A DNA stretch of 64,000 nt, from the NCBI RefSeq assembly GCF_027887165.1, contig NC_077229.1:370755501-370819500 (forward strand). The letters are read 5' to 3'. Positions 11,641 to 24,270 of the stretch are shown one piece after another. The stretch is from Monodelphis domestica (Eukaryota; Chordata; Mammalia; Didelphimorphia; Didelphidae). The translations under genes were made by a program, and so were the position numbers. Each line of letters starts with the position of its first letter. The first letter of the stretch is position 1. The notes under the pieces were generated by a model. The model had not been told where the DNA came from, did no database searches, and was given only the letters and a program-made list of their open reading frames with translations.

Positions 11641-13500
11641 AGCTTCTTCATTTGTAAAGTAAAGGGGAGAATGCAGAGTCCTATAAAAAATGTAAAACTT
11701 AAAGAATGATATTCATCTTAGTATTGTTATATTATTAAAATATAATTATACATATATATGTAAATATTTATATCACTATTAGCACAATTAATAACATTAA
11801 AAGTAGAATGAACTCTATTAATGGATTAAAATTCCACATAACTGGTTATATAGTGATAGGATTTTACAATTTCTAGATGCTATAATCAATAAGGAAATTT
11901 AAAAAAAGCTGATGACCTTGGGTTAAAAATGTTACATCAAGGGCATTTGATCTCACTTAACTCAAATGTACTTATCCTGTGATAATCTGTATTATAACTT
12001 ATCTTTTTGTAATGTATTGTATCTTTCTATCTAACGACAAGCTATATAAGTTCATTGATTATTTCTTACATAATCTCTTCTCAAAAGACTGATACAGTTC
12101 TCTACATATAACAGATACTTTATACATGCTACTAAATTAAATAATAAGTTAATCTATGAATTAGTGACTATTAAATACAGCTTACATGACTTGTATAACA
12201 TACAACCTGATGTCAGGAGTGTATAGAATCTTTTAAATCGAATTAACAAAGTCTAAATTATTTCTGTGAAGTAAATAGGAAAAAATGGTTGTTTTCTTCA
12301 TGTGTACTAAAGGTCCTCATTTCAAATCTGAACTCAGTTGTCCTTTATAGTTCTGCTTTGGAATCTATATTCAGTATCAACTCTAAGACAAGACGGTAAA
12401 GGTTTAAAAAAATCATCACAAACAAAAAAATAGAAAATCTAAAGCAAAGTTAAAAAAAACAAATATATTAGATGTTAATGTTAGGAAAAATTTAAAAATC
12501 CTAAAATATATTTTCATTTTTTACTTTAATTCTATTGTTATTTTTCTCTAACCATATTCTTAGTTATAAATATGATGTGGTCTAAGATACTAACATTTCA
12601 ATTCATGTTGAATTAGAATAACATAAATACAATGAGAAGACAAATTCTATTTTTACATTTTCTAGGGGAGAAAAGAAGTTAAGCATGCTTGTAAGCTCAC
12701 ATTTGATTCTGGATCTCTGTCTTTCTCCACATTGTGAATGTACATTTGTTTATATATGTCTGCACATGTGTACATGTCAGGGATAGACGGGAATAGAAAA
12801 CCCAAGGTAATGGTCATAATGAACTTTTAGGTTAAAGACTTTAAGGAATGAAGATGGCCTCTATTTACACAGAAGTATACTCATTATTGGTATGGGGATG
12901 ACCCAAGACATGGAGAAACAGACAATAAATATTGTTGATCAGCAGTGAAGAATAATAGGTAGTATGTAGCACTTGTGCCCACAGAAAAAGAGTCAAAACA
13001 AGAAACTGAGACTGTTTCTTTGAAATAGTGACGATATAAGGACTTACTGAGTGATCACTGTGATTACACTGGAAAATTCTAGAAGGGAAAAATAAAACGC
13101 TTATATAACATTTACTATGAATTTATAAAAGGCAACTAAAGCAATTCAGAAAACTAAGAAACTGAAAATCACTCAACTCAGTCAGGTTACCCATTAAAAT
13201 CTGTTACAATAATTATTATCAGATAGATATTTTAAAACACTATGTTAGCTCTGTTTCTTATTTAAATCTCAATATTAGAGATATATCACTGCAACAAAAG
13301 GATTGTCTTTTGTATCACCTCTATTTCTTAGTTCAGTGCTTGGAAAATAGAAACATTTTTATATGCTTGTTGATTGATTACTAGGTGTCATACATCTATC
13401 CTGATATTATCAATTCTACCTTTATCCTTCTTTCCATTACTGTTGACATATGAAAGCCTATTTACACTTGCCAAACATGTCCTCAAAGTATTCCTGGATC
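11641..13500. other. No gene seen; AT-rich DNA with small repeat traces
   Basis: A SINE tail fragment (cagtatcaactctaagaca, then acggtaaaggttt) is at about 12372-12403. A faint L2-tail trace is near 13300-13350. The 12660-13090 stretch is less AT-rich but shows no reading frame or known repeat. Confidence 0.4.
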
Positions 13501-13514
13501 ATAAGACCAAACGC

Positions 13515-13710
13515 CATAAAACTGGTGAGGACCTTGGAAGTCACCTAGCACACCTCCATAATTTTGCCTATGGCAAAAGAAAGTCAGAGAGGCTAAGTAG
13601 CTTGCTCAAGGGCACCTGGATAAAAAAGAACAAATAGCAGACACTGCATTTGAAATGAGCTTTTATGGTTACAAAGTCAGCACTTTTCCACTGCCTTGTG
13701 ATGCCTCCTT
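13515..13710 (-). repeat. MIR/tRNA-type SINE relic, antisense
   Basis: 'gaggaccttggaagtcacc', 'cagagaggctaagtagcttgc' and a terminal 'ttttccactgccttgtgatgc' follow the antisense order of a CORE/MIR SINE with its tRNA head to the right. Confidence 0.5.
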
Positions 13711-14049
13711 GGGAATCCTTCTGGTGATTCATAACTCATTTCTTCATAAAGGATGTAGTTACAAGAATTACAAGCCACGTAGCATCACCAAGAGGATAGC
13801 TGTAAAAAAGAGAGACAAATAGAAACAAAAATATGGTTTCCTGATTCAGGGAGAAACTTATGGAAATTATTGCACAATTAAAAAATTAATTCAACCTGTT
13901 TAGCCACAATGTCTATTCTATAAAAAGGTGGTATTAGAACATTTTGATAAGATGTGCAACTAAGGTGTATCATAACCTCAGAAATAGCTATTTTTAAAAA
14001 ATCTCACTGATTCTTTCTATATGGATTTCAAAAGGCAAAACACTTGACT
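13711..14049. other. No gene seen
   Basis: AT-rich sequence without recognised features. Confidence 0.4.
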
Positions 14050-15200
14050 GCTCACAGATATCATTTAGTATATTCTATAATGTTCCAAAGCTTTATGTGA
14101 CCAGCACAATGTCATTTGCAAAGAGGAGCATCTGAAAGACTTTTCTCTACTATTTGAACTTTCAGCTGCTCATTTTCCATAGCAATGACAAAGACTTTTA
14201 CGCCCCACTAGGTATTAAAATTTAGAAAACCATAGAAAGATTTCTAGTATCAAACCTTTCAAGGAAACCTTTGATATTTTAAAATGTGTATAGAAGAAGC
14301 TTAATGAAAAAAAGACAAAAGAAATTGGGTTTTTTTAGGGTACAAAAAACAATCACCTTGAAACTTTGAATTTCTAGTATCTTTTGGTCAGCTATATTTC
14401 TCAAAATATTCTATAGAACACCATTTGCTCTGTTAAGTGATACTATTTTTAATACCCCTACATTCAGTGTTAGAATTACAAGGTATTGATAGAATTTTGA
14501 TAGAATACTAGGTATTGATTCTTTTATTTTAGTTTTAATATATTCACTTTTTCTTGACTACTTAATGAGAAAATAAGGAGAGATTTAGAAGTCATTTTCT
14601 AAGAACAGAATTTTGAATGCTCCTGCTTTTTCTCCAATGGCAGTATTTTTTCACAATTAAACTCACATTTTGTTCAGTTCTCTTGATTTGTTTCTTCCAA
14701 TTATTTGTTTAATTTGTGGTGCTTTCCTCAAAGACTTTAGAGTTAAAATTCTTGTGGTTGGTTCATATGCTTTTCTTATTTCCAGCCTCTTTTAATGTCC
14801 TTATTAATATCTGGGGAAATACTTTCATAATTTAGCTCCATTTATTCTCCTATTGGCCACAAGTCAAAAGTGATGCTGTCTTGATAATCATCTCTCTTTT
14901 TAATCTTCTCAGTACCAAATAAGAAACCTTTTCTTAATGGCTCCTCTTTGACCTCTTTGACTTCAAGACAGTTTTTCAAAAGCTGATCTCTTCTGGTCTC
15001 TTATCTCTAAAGTAATTTATTTTTGATAGTCTAGTTTTGCCTTTCCTTTTATTCCTCTTCCTTCAGTTTTATCTCAAAGTACTCTTTAGCTCTCTTCACT
15101 TCCACTGCACATTTTATCTGCTGATCTATAGGGCATTTGAAGCTTGCCTTGAGAACAAAAGAGTTAGAGGCCATTTCCTCTATCTTTGTGTTCATAAAAA
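14050..15200 (-). mobile_element. Decayed non-L1 LINE with reverse-transcriptase motif
   Basis: On the minus strand, 14100-14140 translates as QMLLFANDIVLVT. This is the reverse-transcriptase motif-C neighbourhood (FADDIVL, with the first catalytic Asp read as Asn). Upstream, 15190-14780 keeps a loosely open frame of about 150 codons with six stops, rich in Lys and Glu (for example KRAKEYFEIKLKEEE). The LLFADDIVLV style fits RTE/BovB-type LINEs better than L1, but the rest could not be matched by eye. It has no capacity to code. Confidence 0.4.
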
Positions 15201-15613
15201 TATGTATCAGAATTAGTAAGAAGATTTAAGTGGTTTTGATTGATATAGTATTTGTTTTATTTTATTTTTAAAAATTTTAATTAGTCAATTTAGAATATTT
15301 TTCCTTGTTTACAAGAATTATATTCTTTCCCATCCCTCACCCCCTACCCCTCCCATAGCCAACACACAATTCCATTGGGTTCTACATGTGTCCTTGATCA
15401 AAACCTATTTCCATATTATTGATGTTTGCAATAGCATGATCATTTAGAGTCTACATCCCCAATTATACCCCCATCGACCCATATGATCAAGTAGTTGTTT
15501 TTCTTCTGTGTTTCTGTTCCCCCAGTTTTTCCTCTAAATGTGGATAGTGTTCTTTCTGATAAATCCCTCCAAGTTGTTCAGGATCATTGCATTGTTACTA
15601 ATAGAGAAGAACA

Positions 15614-15897
15614 TTACATTCGTTTGTGCCACAGTGTATCAGTCTCTGTGTAAAATGTTCTCCTGGTTCTCCGCCTTTCATTCTGCATCAATTCCTGGAG
15701 GTCGTTCCAGTTCACATGGAATTCCTCCAGTTTATTATTCCTTTGAGCACAATAGTATTGCATCCCCAAAATACACCACAATTTGTTCATCCACTCCCCA
15801 ATTGAAGGGCATCCCCTCATTTTCCCTCTTTTTTTTTGCCACCACAAAGAGTGCAGCTATGAATATTCTTGTACAAGTCTTTATTATATCTTTGGGC
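15614..15897 (-). pseudogene. L1 ORF2 C-terminal open frame
   Basis: An open stretch of 77 codons starting at 15847 preserves the ORF2 C-terminus with Trp/Cys-rich residues and the terminal DTLWHKRM. This is the least decayed copy of the ORF2 end in the window and serves to recognise the others. There is no start, promoter or RT domain, so it is not a functional gene. Confidence 0.75.
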
Positions 15898-15906
15898 TTT
15901 GGGAGC

Positions 15907-16808
15907 TGTCCAGCAGTCTCCCTGAGGGTGAGGGCTCACTCTGTCTAGATGTGATGATCTGGTCAAGTAATAGAGATGAGAAGCATTGTGTGCTCAGGCC
16001 TTTGTGCATATGCATCACATAGGATTCTGCCATAGCACGGAGGTTCGTTTATTATATATACTGGTGATTGGATTGCATACTTCTTTGGCATACAATCAAT
16101 TTTCTACATATGTGTTTCCATGGAACTTAGCAATAAGACACATAGCTTAAGGAGATAGTTGATGAAACATTGTTCCTATTGATGAATGACATAGACAGGG
16201 TGATCTAGAGGTTAGTTCTCCCTGTTACTTTTGGTCAGCTTTCACAATCAATCACAATTACTTAGGATATGGGTAACAAAACTTTTCATAGCTAGGTATT
16301 AGGTTAGAGGGCAATTTAATGACAGACCAGATTTGGAGTTTTCCTCAATTTACAAGTTCGATTTTTCTTGTGTTACTTTAAAGAACCTGGCAATGTTACC
16401 TGGTTTCTGTCCATAAACAGAATTCAGTGGAGTGTGTCTTGAAGGTGATTGATGTTCTTGGCTTGCCTGGTTTGTAATGGGAATGAATGTGGCTCTGTGA
16501 AGAAGGAAAGGAGGGGGGCAATGGGTAGTGATCTTTAGGTTTTAATTCTGTGAATGTAATCTTTTAGGGTAATAGTCTGAGGTGATTAAGGTGGGATACA
16601 TGTGTATTGATCCTATAAGAATTTGCTCTCATATTATTTCTCCTTATTGGGGAGAGAATACTAATCATAACAAGTCCATTAGTAAAGGAAGTTGTAGAGA
16701 AAGAAGTCATAGAGGGGATCGGGGGGCCTCATTCTCTGGATGCAGCCTTGTAGATCCCATTTCCCCAGACTGTGACCTTGTCAGCCAGGGAGGTTATGAT
16801 GGCCTCCA
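15907..16808 (-). mobile_element. Probable solo LTR inside the L1
   Basis: The segment interrupts ORF2 of the minus-strand L1. In minus orientation it can be bounded by TG (at 16808) and CA (at 15907). About 830 bases in it has 'cagtatatataataaacg', combining a TATA-like and an AATAAA signal as at the U3/R boundary of an LTR, followed by a more GC-rich R/U5. There is no coding sequence and no second LTR. Exact target duplications could not be fixed, so the ends may be off by about 10 bases. Confidence 0.55.
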
Positions 16809-17495
16809 GTATTGGGGGTACAAACCCAGCAGTGCTATGGCTGGATCAAAGGGCAAAGAGTCTTTTAGCACCTTTTGGGCATAGTTCCAACTTGCCATCC
16901 AGATCAATTCACAACTCCACCAGAAATGCATTAATGTCCCAACTTTGCCACATTCACTCCAGCATTCATTACTTTCCTTTGCTGTCATGTTAGCCAATCT
17001 GCTAGGTGTGAGTTGTTTTGATTTGCATTTCTCTGATTATAAGAGATTTAGAACAATTTTTCATGTGCTTATTGTTTTGCTTTCTTTATCTGAAAATTGC
17101 CTATTCATATCCCTTGCCTATTTATCAATTGGGGAATGGCTTGACTTTTTTTTTAACAATTGATTTAGATCTTTATAAATTTGAGTAATTAGACCTTTGT
17201 CAGAAGCATTTGTTATGAAGATCCCCCCACCCCAATTTGTTGCTTCCCTTCTAATTTTGGTTGCATTGATTTTGTTTGCACATACACACACAAAAAAAAA
17301 AACATTTTAATTTAATGTAATCAAAATTATTTATTTTACATTTTGTAATTTTTATAACTCTTCCTTAGTCTTAAGATCTTTTCTTTCCCAAAGATCTGAC
17401 AAGTATATTATTCTGTGTTCACCTAATTTACTTATAGTTTCCTTCTTTATATTCAAGTAATTCACCCATTCTGAGTTTATCTTGGTATAGGGACT

Positions 17496-17645
17496 AGGTA
17501 TCGATTCTAAGGAAGAAGAACACTAAGGGTTAAGCAATTGGGGTTAAATGACTTGCCCAGGGCATCTGAGGCTAGATTTGAATCTAAGTTTTCCCAAATC
17601 CAGGTCTGTTTATCTATGCACTAAGTTAACTAGCAACCCCTTGAA
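17496..17645 (-). repeat. tRNA-derived SINE, antisense
   Basis: The minus strand reads 'gattcaaatctagcctcaga', 'ccctgggcaagtcatttaac', 'cccaattgcttaac' and the tail 'agaatcgatacctag', matching the SINE at 43943. It follows directly on the L1 fragment. Confidence 0.7.
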
Positions 17646-17689
17646 TCATAATTCCGAAGGAAAAAAAAAAGAGGTAGAGGATCATAGTT

Positions 17690-17855
17690 GATTGATTTAT
17701 AGTTGGAAAAGATCTCAGAAGCTATCAAATCTAATCATCTTATAATAGAAATAAGAGTACTGAGACAGACAGAAGTTAAATAATTTGCTTAAGTTACACA
17801 GACATTATATCTCAGAAGCAGGACCAAAACAAGGTGTTATTGATACCTTACTACA
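17690..17855 (-). repeat. MIR/L3-type relic, antisense
   Basis: 'tagttggaaaagatctcagaag', 'ctgagacagacagaag' and 'gcttaagttacacagac' follow the order of a widespread old mammalian repeat in antisense. Its class is uncertain. Confidence 0.45.
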
Positions 17856-18365
17856 TCTTAGTATATTTTGATTTTTCTAAAAAAAATTTTAGGGTTGAGG
17901 AAGAAAGTATTAATCAATTCTTATAGAGATCATTTGAATCACAACATACAAAACTCACCATTTTTTACAGTTAGCATCTTCCTTTAATTCAGATAACTAG
18001 AGAATCAATTCCTCAGCATTCTCTAGATATCAATTCAAGCACATATATGTTTGGGTGTAAATTTAGTCTTTTTAACTGTTCTCATTTTAGTTCCATTTCT
18101 GTTTTCTCTTACAACATTTTGAAGAGCTAAATGTTAAAATAAAAACACAGTAGTTCTAATTTCACTAGAAATTACTTAAAATATTTAAGTATATTTTCCA
18201 GGTTCCCAGTTATAATTATTTTTATTATTTTTAATATTATATCTTGAAAGTTTCATCTTAAATGTCTTTGGGATATGACTATTACATTTTACATTCAAAT
18301 TGTACAAACTAATTTTTCTTCCGCCACTTCTCCATTTCTTTGAGATTACATGATTTAAAATCTTT
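17856..18365. other. No gene seen
   Basis: AT-rich, without recognised features. Confidence 0.4.
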
Positions 18366-18369
18366 TATC

Positions 18370-18975
18370 ACAGAATATTCATAGCAGCTCTCTTTGTGGT
18401 GGCCAAAAATTGGAAAATGAGGGGATGCCCTTCAATTGGGGAATAACTGAACAAATTGTGGTATATGTCGGTGATGGAATACTCTTGTGTTCAAAGGAAT
18501 AACAAAGTGGAGGAATTCCATGGAGACTGAACAACCTCCAGGAAGTGATGCAGAGCAAAAGGAGCAGAAACAGGAAAACATTGTACATAGAGACTGAAAC
18601 AGTGTGGTAAAATCGAAGGTAATGGACTTCTCCATTAGTGTCAATACAATGTCCCTAAACATTCTGCAGGGATCTAGGAGAGAAAAACACTATCCACAAG
18701 CAGAGGACAAATTGTGGGAGTAAAAACACTGAGGAAAAGCAACTTTTGGACCACAGAAGTTGAGGCAACATAACTGAGGAGAGACTCTAAATGAACACCC
18801 TAATGCAAATACCAACAACATGGAAATGGGTTCAAATCAAGGACACATGTGATACCCAGTGGAATTCTGTGTCGGCTATGGTAGGGGTGGAGGAAAAGAA
18901 AATGATCTTTGTTTCCAAGGGATAATGTTTGAAAATGAACAAATAAAATAATGTTTAAAAGTTTAAAAAATGTTT
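18370..18975 (+). mobile_element. L1 3' end, 5'-truncated
   Basis: It begins in the ORF2 C-terminal block (ttcatagcagctctctttgtgg), passes the ORF2 end near 18625, and contains a complete 3'UTR ending in 'aataaaataatgttt' and an A-rich tail at about 18945-18970. The sequence parallels 44073-44590 closely. It is a typical 5'-truncated L1 insertion. Confidence 0.85.
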
Positions 18976-19740
18976 CATCACATTCAGTAAATTTTGGTAA
19001 TTAATTTTCTTTTGTTAACTGTTATTTCATTTAGTTTCTATATCACTTCTACTGGCAAGGAGATCAAATGCTTCATGGCTAAGACCACTTCTACTTTTTT
19101 TTGGCCTTAAGTTTATTGCTTTTCAGCATTTAAAATTCTATTAAAACAGCTGGTCTTTGTCCTCTTAACAATTTCTGACTTTTTTTCATTCATGTCTTAT
19201 ATAGAACATAATACACCTATTGTAATCATATCTTCAATTTTCTCTAATGTATTGCTGATTTGGATCTTTCTCTAACAAGTTAATGGTCAGACCATACACA
19301 GAATACTATTACCAAATTCTCTTCCACAATGAGAAGACACATATTTCTTTTAGAATTGGAGTTTACTTTGGAGTCCCAAAGACTAGAGCATAAGTTCACT
19401 CTCAGAAAAATGCATGCTTTGTGAGCATTGGGTAAGGCATGAAAAATATCATCTTATCCTTATAAGATGCATAGAAGATGATGAACTGCAATAGAAGAGG
19501 TAATTTCCTTATTCAAGACTTCCCTAAGTAAATGAAATAATGTCTACCTTCTATATTCTAGCCAATTCCTTACAAATAAATAACTAGTCTTTACCCTAGC
19601 TGTTATGCTTTTGTCTATAGCTGTTTTTTTTTTCTTCAATTGTAAGCCATAGGAGGTAATCACCATAGAAGAATTTGTTTTTCATTTTGTTTTGCCTGAG
19701 ATGTATACAACTTTAATTAAAAGTAAATTTATTTTTAATG
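18976..19740. other. No gene seen
   Basis: AT-rich sequence; nothing assigned. Confidence 0.4.
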
Positions 19741-19744
19741 ATAA

Positions 19745-19950
19745 TGATGGTGATGATAAGTATTTATGTAACATATTAAGTTTTGTATAGTATTTTATAT
19801 ATTTAAATTGATTCTCACAGAAATCCTCTTAAGTATTTGCAGCTGTTATTTTCATTGTATACACAGGGAAACTAGCTAATATGGAAGATAAATGACCAAG
19901 ATAACACAACTAGTATGTCTGAGTCCATGTCTGAACTTAACAACTGACTA
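19745..19950 (-). repeat. MIR-type relic, antisense
   Basis: 'gattctcacagaaatcctctta', 'cacagggaaactagc' and 'aagataacacaactagtatgtctgagtcc' (in order) mark an antisense MIR. A second, shorter trace of the same kind lies at 20430-20550. Confidence 0.5.
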
Positions 19951-20565
19951 TATCTAGCATACTAGACATAAAACCACATATAAAAATGATGTTACTGAGA
20001 ATCACTAGGCAACCAGGGTTCCCAACACTGTCCAGTCTTTCAGGTGACCTACCTTTCTGTTCTCTATCCCAATTTTGACGACAACTTAAAAAAAGATTTT
20101 TTCAATTAATGTGAAATTATTTTCTTAATTTTTCATAATCCCTCTCCCTCAATGTAAAATGGAAATAAAATGCTTATAAGAAATTTTCAGAGTCAAGCAA
20201 AATGATTTCCCACATTAGTCATATCTAAAAATATATTTCTCATCCTGCATTTTAATCATGAATCCTCTTAAATCATAGTTGGTCATTTTCATTCTTCCAA
20301 AAAGGGATTAATTCATACTTGTCTTTCTTCAATGAACTTTGCATTTATTCATGTCATAATACCATTTACTTATTTTCTATTGAGTTTGGCATTCAGTTAT
20401 ATCTTGGTTTTTATAATAAGTCATTTGTATCTTAACATAAAATTAATTCACATTTATATGATGTTTTGTGGTTTACAAAACCTCTTCTTTAACCCTATGA
20501 GGCAAGGATATTGAATATTATTATTTTCATTTTCATGTAAGGAACCTTAGTATTGGCAAGGCAAC
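19951..20565. other. No gene seen; MIR trace at 20430-20550
   Basis: Apart from a faint antisense MIR ('tatgaggcaaggat...ttttcatgtaagg'), nothing is recognised. Confidence 0.35.
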
Positions 20566-20750
20566 TCCCAATTGATATTTGGTTAAGAAATAAATGGCCT
20601 TGTATTAAAATTCATCTTTTGAATTCAAAATCAGTCTTTTTAGAATGTGCCAAATATCCCAATTGATATTTGGTTAAGAAATAAATGGCCTTGTATTAAA
20701 ATTCATCTTTTGAATTCAAAATCAGTCTTTTTAGAATGTGCCAAATATCC
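20566..20750 (+). repeat. Exact 91-bp tandem duplication
   Basis: Copy 1 spans 20566-20656 and copy 2 spans 20657-20747, with identity continuing for about 3 more bases. Base-by-base comparison showed no difference, in a region where old repeats are heavily diverged, so the duplication is recent or the copies have been homogenised. Each unit starts with tcccaattgatatttgg and ends with gtgccaaata. No coding sequence is involved. Confidence 0.95.
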
Positions 20751-21770
20751 TTGTAAACTATGAGAGGCTTAATTCATTGAAAGGACTGAAACAAAAATAA
20801 AGGATGTTTTTATTGGGTGTAATGTAACAGAATAAAATTACTAGCAGTACCTACTAATATAAGTCAAAAATATTTTAGGAAAGGCATAAAACACTACTAG
20901 AAGCTTAATTACTTTGATATATCAAATATCATCATATAGCATGAATAGCAACCGCTCAACATTTTCTCCTATCTATAACATTTTCTCCCATCTCTTTTAA
21001 TTGAGTTTCTCATTTATTGAAAGAGACAAACATTATATAAAATTTGCAAATGGAGTTTTATTGAATAAAATTTAAAGTTAATTAGCATAGAACAAAAATT
21101 TGAAGTAATTATTTCTTATTGCTTGATAAATTTAAAAAAATGTATCACATTAACACCATGAAATATTATTTCTACTCATTGAGTAGTATTTTTCCTATTT
21201 CTTTAAAAAGCAGAATAAAAAGTAAAGACCCTATTCATTTATGATTACTGAATCTCTAGCACTTAATTAATAACACTTAGATTTATGGTGAATGGAAAGA
21301 TGTGAACGTCTTCAAGACTTTTAATATTTCACTAACATTTGATAATTCAATTATATTCAGGTGGATAAATTTCTGTAAGATCATTCATCTTTATAGTCAT
21401 ATATAGCTTAGAATGCCAAAATTAATATCATCCAGGTATATAATGTCAGTAAACATCATTTAAAACCAAAATCATAACAAAAATGATATATCCTGTTGAA
21501 GAAAGATGACATTCAATATTCAATTCAATTAAAATTAATTATGTTCTATTACATGGAACTGTTTCAGGCTTTGGAGACATTCCATTTTTAAATATTCAAA
21601 TGGACCTATAATATCATTGAATCAGGAGTTCCACAGATGGATGGAGATTACTACTCATCCATTGCTGACTGTTCTGTGCAACTCATACAGTTTCCTCAAA
21701 AGTTTGACCCTAGGTATTTGACATTTTTGTAGGAGGTCTTTTTTGCTTTCTTCTAACAATGTGAGGATAC
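20751..21770. other. No gene seen
   Basis: AT-rich sequence; nothing recognised. Confidence 0.4.
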
Positions 21771-21774
21771 CATA

Positions 21775-22760
21775 GGAGCTTTCTGAATGAAAACCTATAC
21801 TGAAAGAAAACCATTTCCTCCTTAAAAATCTCATTCAACTTTATGTAGTTCTAATTGTTGAATACTTTCTCTAACAAGAAGTCTAAATTTGCCTCTTTCA
21901 AAAACTTCCACACATTGTTACTAATTCTTACAGAGAATAAGTGTAAATTGTCTTCCACACATAATTCCTTCAGATACTTAAAGGGAGTTATTATATTACC
22001 ATGATTCTTCCTATCTCTAGGTTAAGAATTCTTAGTTATTTCAAAAAATTTCACATGGCATAAACTTAAACCATAATTATTGCATTTCCTGGACATTCTT
22101 AAGTTCATGAACAAACTTTCTAAAATATACTATTGCATTCTAAACATAGTATTCCATTGGTGACCCTTTAATGATAAATACAATTGCCTAATTCTTCTCT
22201 CAGTCCTGGGCAATGTCTCCCATTTGTAGCTTACGCTCATATTACCTATCCTGATTATCAAATTATTTACAGTGACAGGGAAGCCAATTAGAACCAAGAA
22301 CTTTTTGAATCTAGATTTTGTCACAAAGTATATTATCCATCCATCTCTGCTTCCTGTCAACTAAAAACTCCATTATCATGTCATCTATCCCTTTATCCAG
22401 ATTGTTGATAAAAATGTTAAACAACATGAAACCAAACACTAATACCTTTGGATTCTTCACTAAATACCTCATTACAAGTTAACATTCCAATAGTAATAAA
22501 TACTCTTGGAATGAAACATTTAAGCAGTTACATCTTCACCTATTTTTTAACATTATCTATTGCATTTCCCTCGATCCTTTCATCAACAATGTATGAAAAA
22601 CAAGGTAAACACAAAAAGTTTCATTTAGGACTTGGCACTAAAGAAGATGACATTGCTTTGAAAGATCTGATGTGGCAAAATTTTAGTAGCCATTTCCAAG
22701 TTTTTGTTTTTAGTTATATGCCTTTGATTTTACAATTTGTTTAATGATCTATCCATAGTT
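21775..22760 (-). mobile_element. CR1/L3-type LINE relic, 3' part
   Basis: In antisense orientation the segment follows the CR1/L3 3' coding region in order: 'aagtctaaatttgcctctttc' (21882), 'cctatctctaggttaagaattc' (22010-22032), 'attgttgataaaaatgtt' (22401) and 'gtaataaatactcttgg' (22494). These correspond to the reverse-transcriptase C-terminal end and downstream region. It is heavily mutated with no open frame left. CR1/L3 was active before the marsupial-placental split, so this is an old insertion. Confidence 0.6.
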
Positions 22761-22920
22761 GTTTTTGACCCTCCCTTGCATGTTATTTTATTGGTTGCTA
22801 TTAGCTTTATTTTCCTTGCCAATATTGAATAAGATTTTATTAATTTGAGTTCCTTGTTAAGTAATGATATCTAAATAAGTCAATATCAATGTATCAGTTA
22901 ATAAATTCAAAGTAGATATT

Positions 22921-22940
22921 TATGTATGTATGTATGTATC
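22921..22940. repeat. (TATG)n microsatellite
   Basis: Five TATG units. Confidence 0.9.
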
Positions 22941-23049
22941 TTTGACAACTGTAGGTAAGTGACTCATATAGAAATATTTGTTAACACATATTAGATACTT
23001 AATATTTATTAAATTAGTAAAAAACAAAACTTATTATGTACATACTATA

Positions 23050-23300
23050 TGGGAAAAAAATCACTGAATCACAGAGAAAGAAGGGAATTCAAAGGACATA
23101 CATTTGTATAAGGCCAAAATCCCCTCTTTGACAATTAATAAATTAGCCTTTGAAGACTTCTAGTCAAGGGAAATACATAACTCTCCTGGCAACTCATTTT
23201 TTAAAAGACCCTTAATTATTAGGAAGTTTTTCCTTTCATTGTGTTTAAGTTAACACATGAAACTTTCAACTATTGTCCCTATTTCTTATCTCTGGAACCA
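23050..23300 (-). mobile_element. CR1/L3 3'-end relic
   Basis: 'gaagacttctagtcaaggg', 'ctctcctggcaactcattt' and 'attattaggaagtttttcc' are the antisense order of the CR1/L3 3' end, partly overlapping in content with the relic at 27615. It may be a second piece of the element at 21775-22760. Confidence 0.55.
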
Positions 23301-24195
23301 AACATAATAAGGTTATCCTTTTTTTTTTTGCAGAGATACTTTGAGACAAATATCATGGTCCTTGTTATGTGTTCTCTTATTTTGATAAACAACCTTTATT
23401 TCTTACAACCAATCTTTATAAGACAATAGCAATGTTTTCACTATCATGCTCACCCTAAAGGAATTATTTTAAATGTGAGCTCTGAGACATACCATCTATG
23501 AAATCTATTAAATTTGCCTTTTTCTTATTACTAATAAATCATTGTCTCTTCTGAACATATAGCGTCCTTATTATTAACATATTATCATACACTTTCATGA
23601 CCACACATATTGGGATTTCCCTTTCAGTGATTATCACCCTTTAATCCTTTGGAAATTAGTATCCTCTAACTTGAAATCATTAAGCATTGCTAAAATAAAA
23701 ACTCAAAATATGGAATTCCATTTTAGAAATAAGTCTAGGATATTACAAAGTTTCCCCAAAACTCTACATAACCCCCATCTAATCTTGGCTTATTATCCAT
23801 CTACATTATCTGGTCTGTCCATTTAAATACATTTCAAAGCATCAACAATATGCTTTTTTTAAACCACCTAATTATATATATATATATATATGTATACATA
23901 TAAATATATATAAAGATCACTAAAATATTTATATGAAAATGCATGTATGTGGATGCATATGAACATATTTAGAATTTGTGATTGTCAAAAATGTACATTT
24001 TGATTCATTTAAGTCAAAAGAGATAATAAATTAATTACATGTTGAAACTGCTGGACCATATTGGTAGTGCTCTATTGAGTTCCAGATAGGACATTTTAAG
24101 AGCAATAGTAAAAATCTATTAACAGGAAACTGAGAAAGAGAGTGAATGAACAGTGAAGAGACGGTGAACATTTAACCCAAAGAAGAGAATAATTT
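23301..24195. other. No gene seen; (TA)n at 23874-23891
   Basis: Unique AT-rich DNA with a short (TA)n tract at 23874-23891. Confidence 0.4.
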
Positions 24196-24199
24196 CAAT

Positions 24200-24270
24200 T
24201 CAGGAAACATTTTTTGGCATCTGTCATGGATAAGTCCATGCCAGAAACTGAAAATAAAGAGGTATCTGAG
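24200..24270 (+). repeat. Ancient repeat fragment (same family as 8890)
   Basis: 'caggaaacattttttggcatctg' and 'catgccagaaactgaaaat' (in order) resemble the opening of the family seen at 8890, 36060 and 47500. Confidence 0.3.

Larger units (their letters stand above)
15245..17495 (-). mobile_element. L1 LINE 3' half, split by an LTR insertion
   Basis: Reading on the minus strand, ORF2 C-terminal coding sequence runs from 17495 towards 16810 and resumes at about 15897. It ends with the conserved C-terminus (GEWMNKLWCILG ... YTETDTLWHKRM and stop at 15614), followed by the 3'UTR to a T-rich tract at 15250-15280 (the element's A-tail). A ~0.9 kb foreign segment separates two halves that would otherwise be contiguous around the LLGLYP block. 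The L1 is truncated at its 5' side and decayed. Confidence 0.85.
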
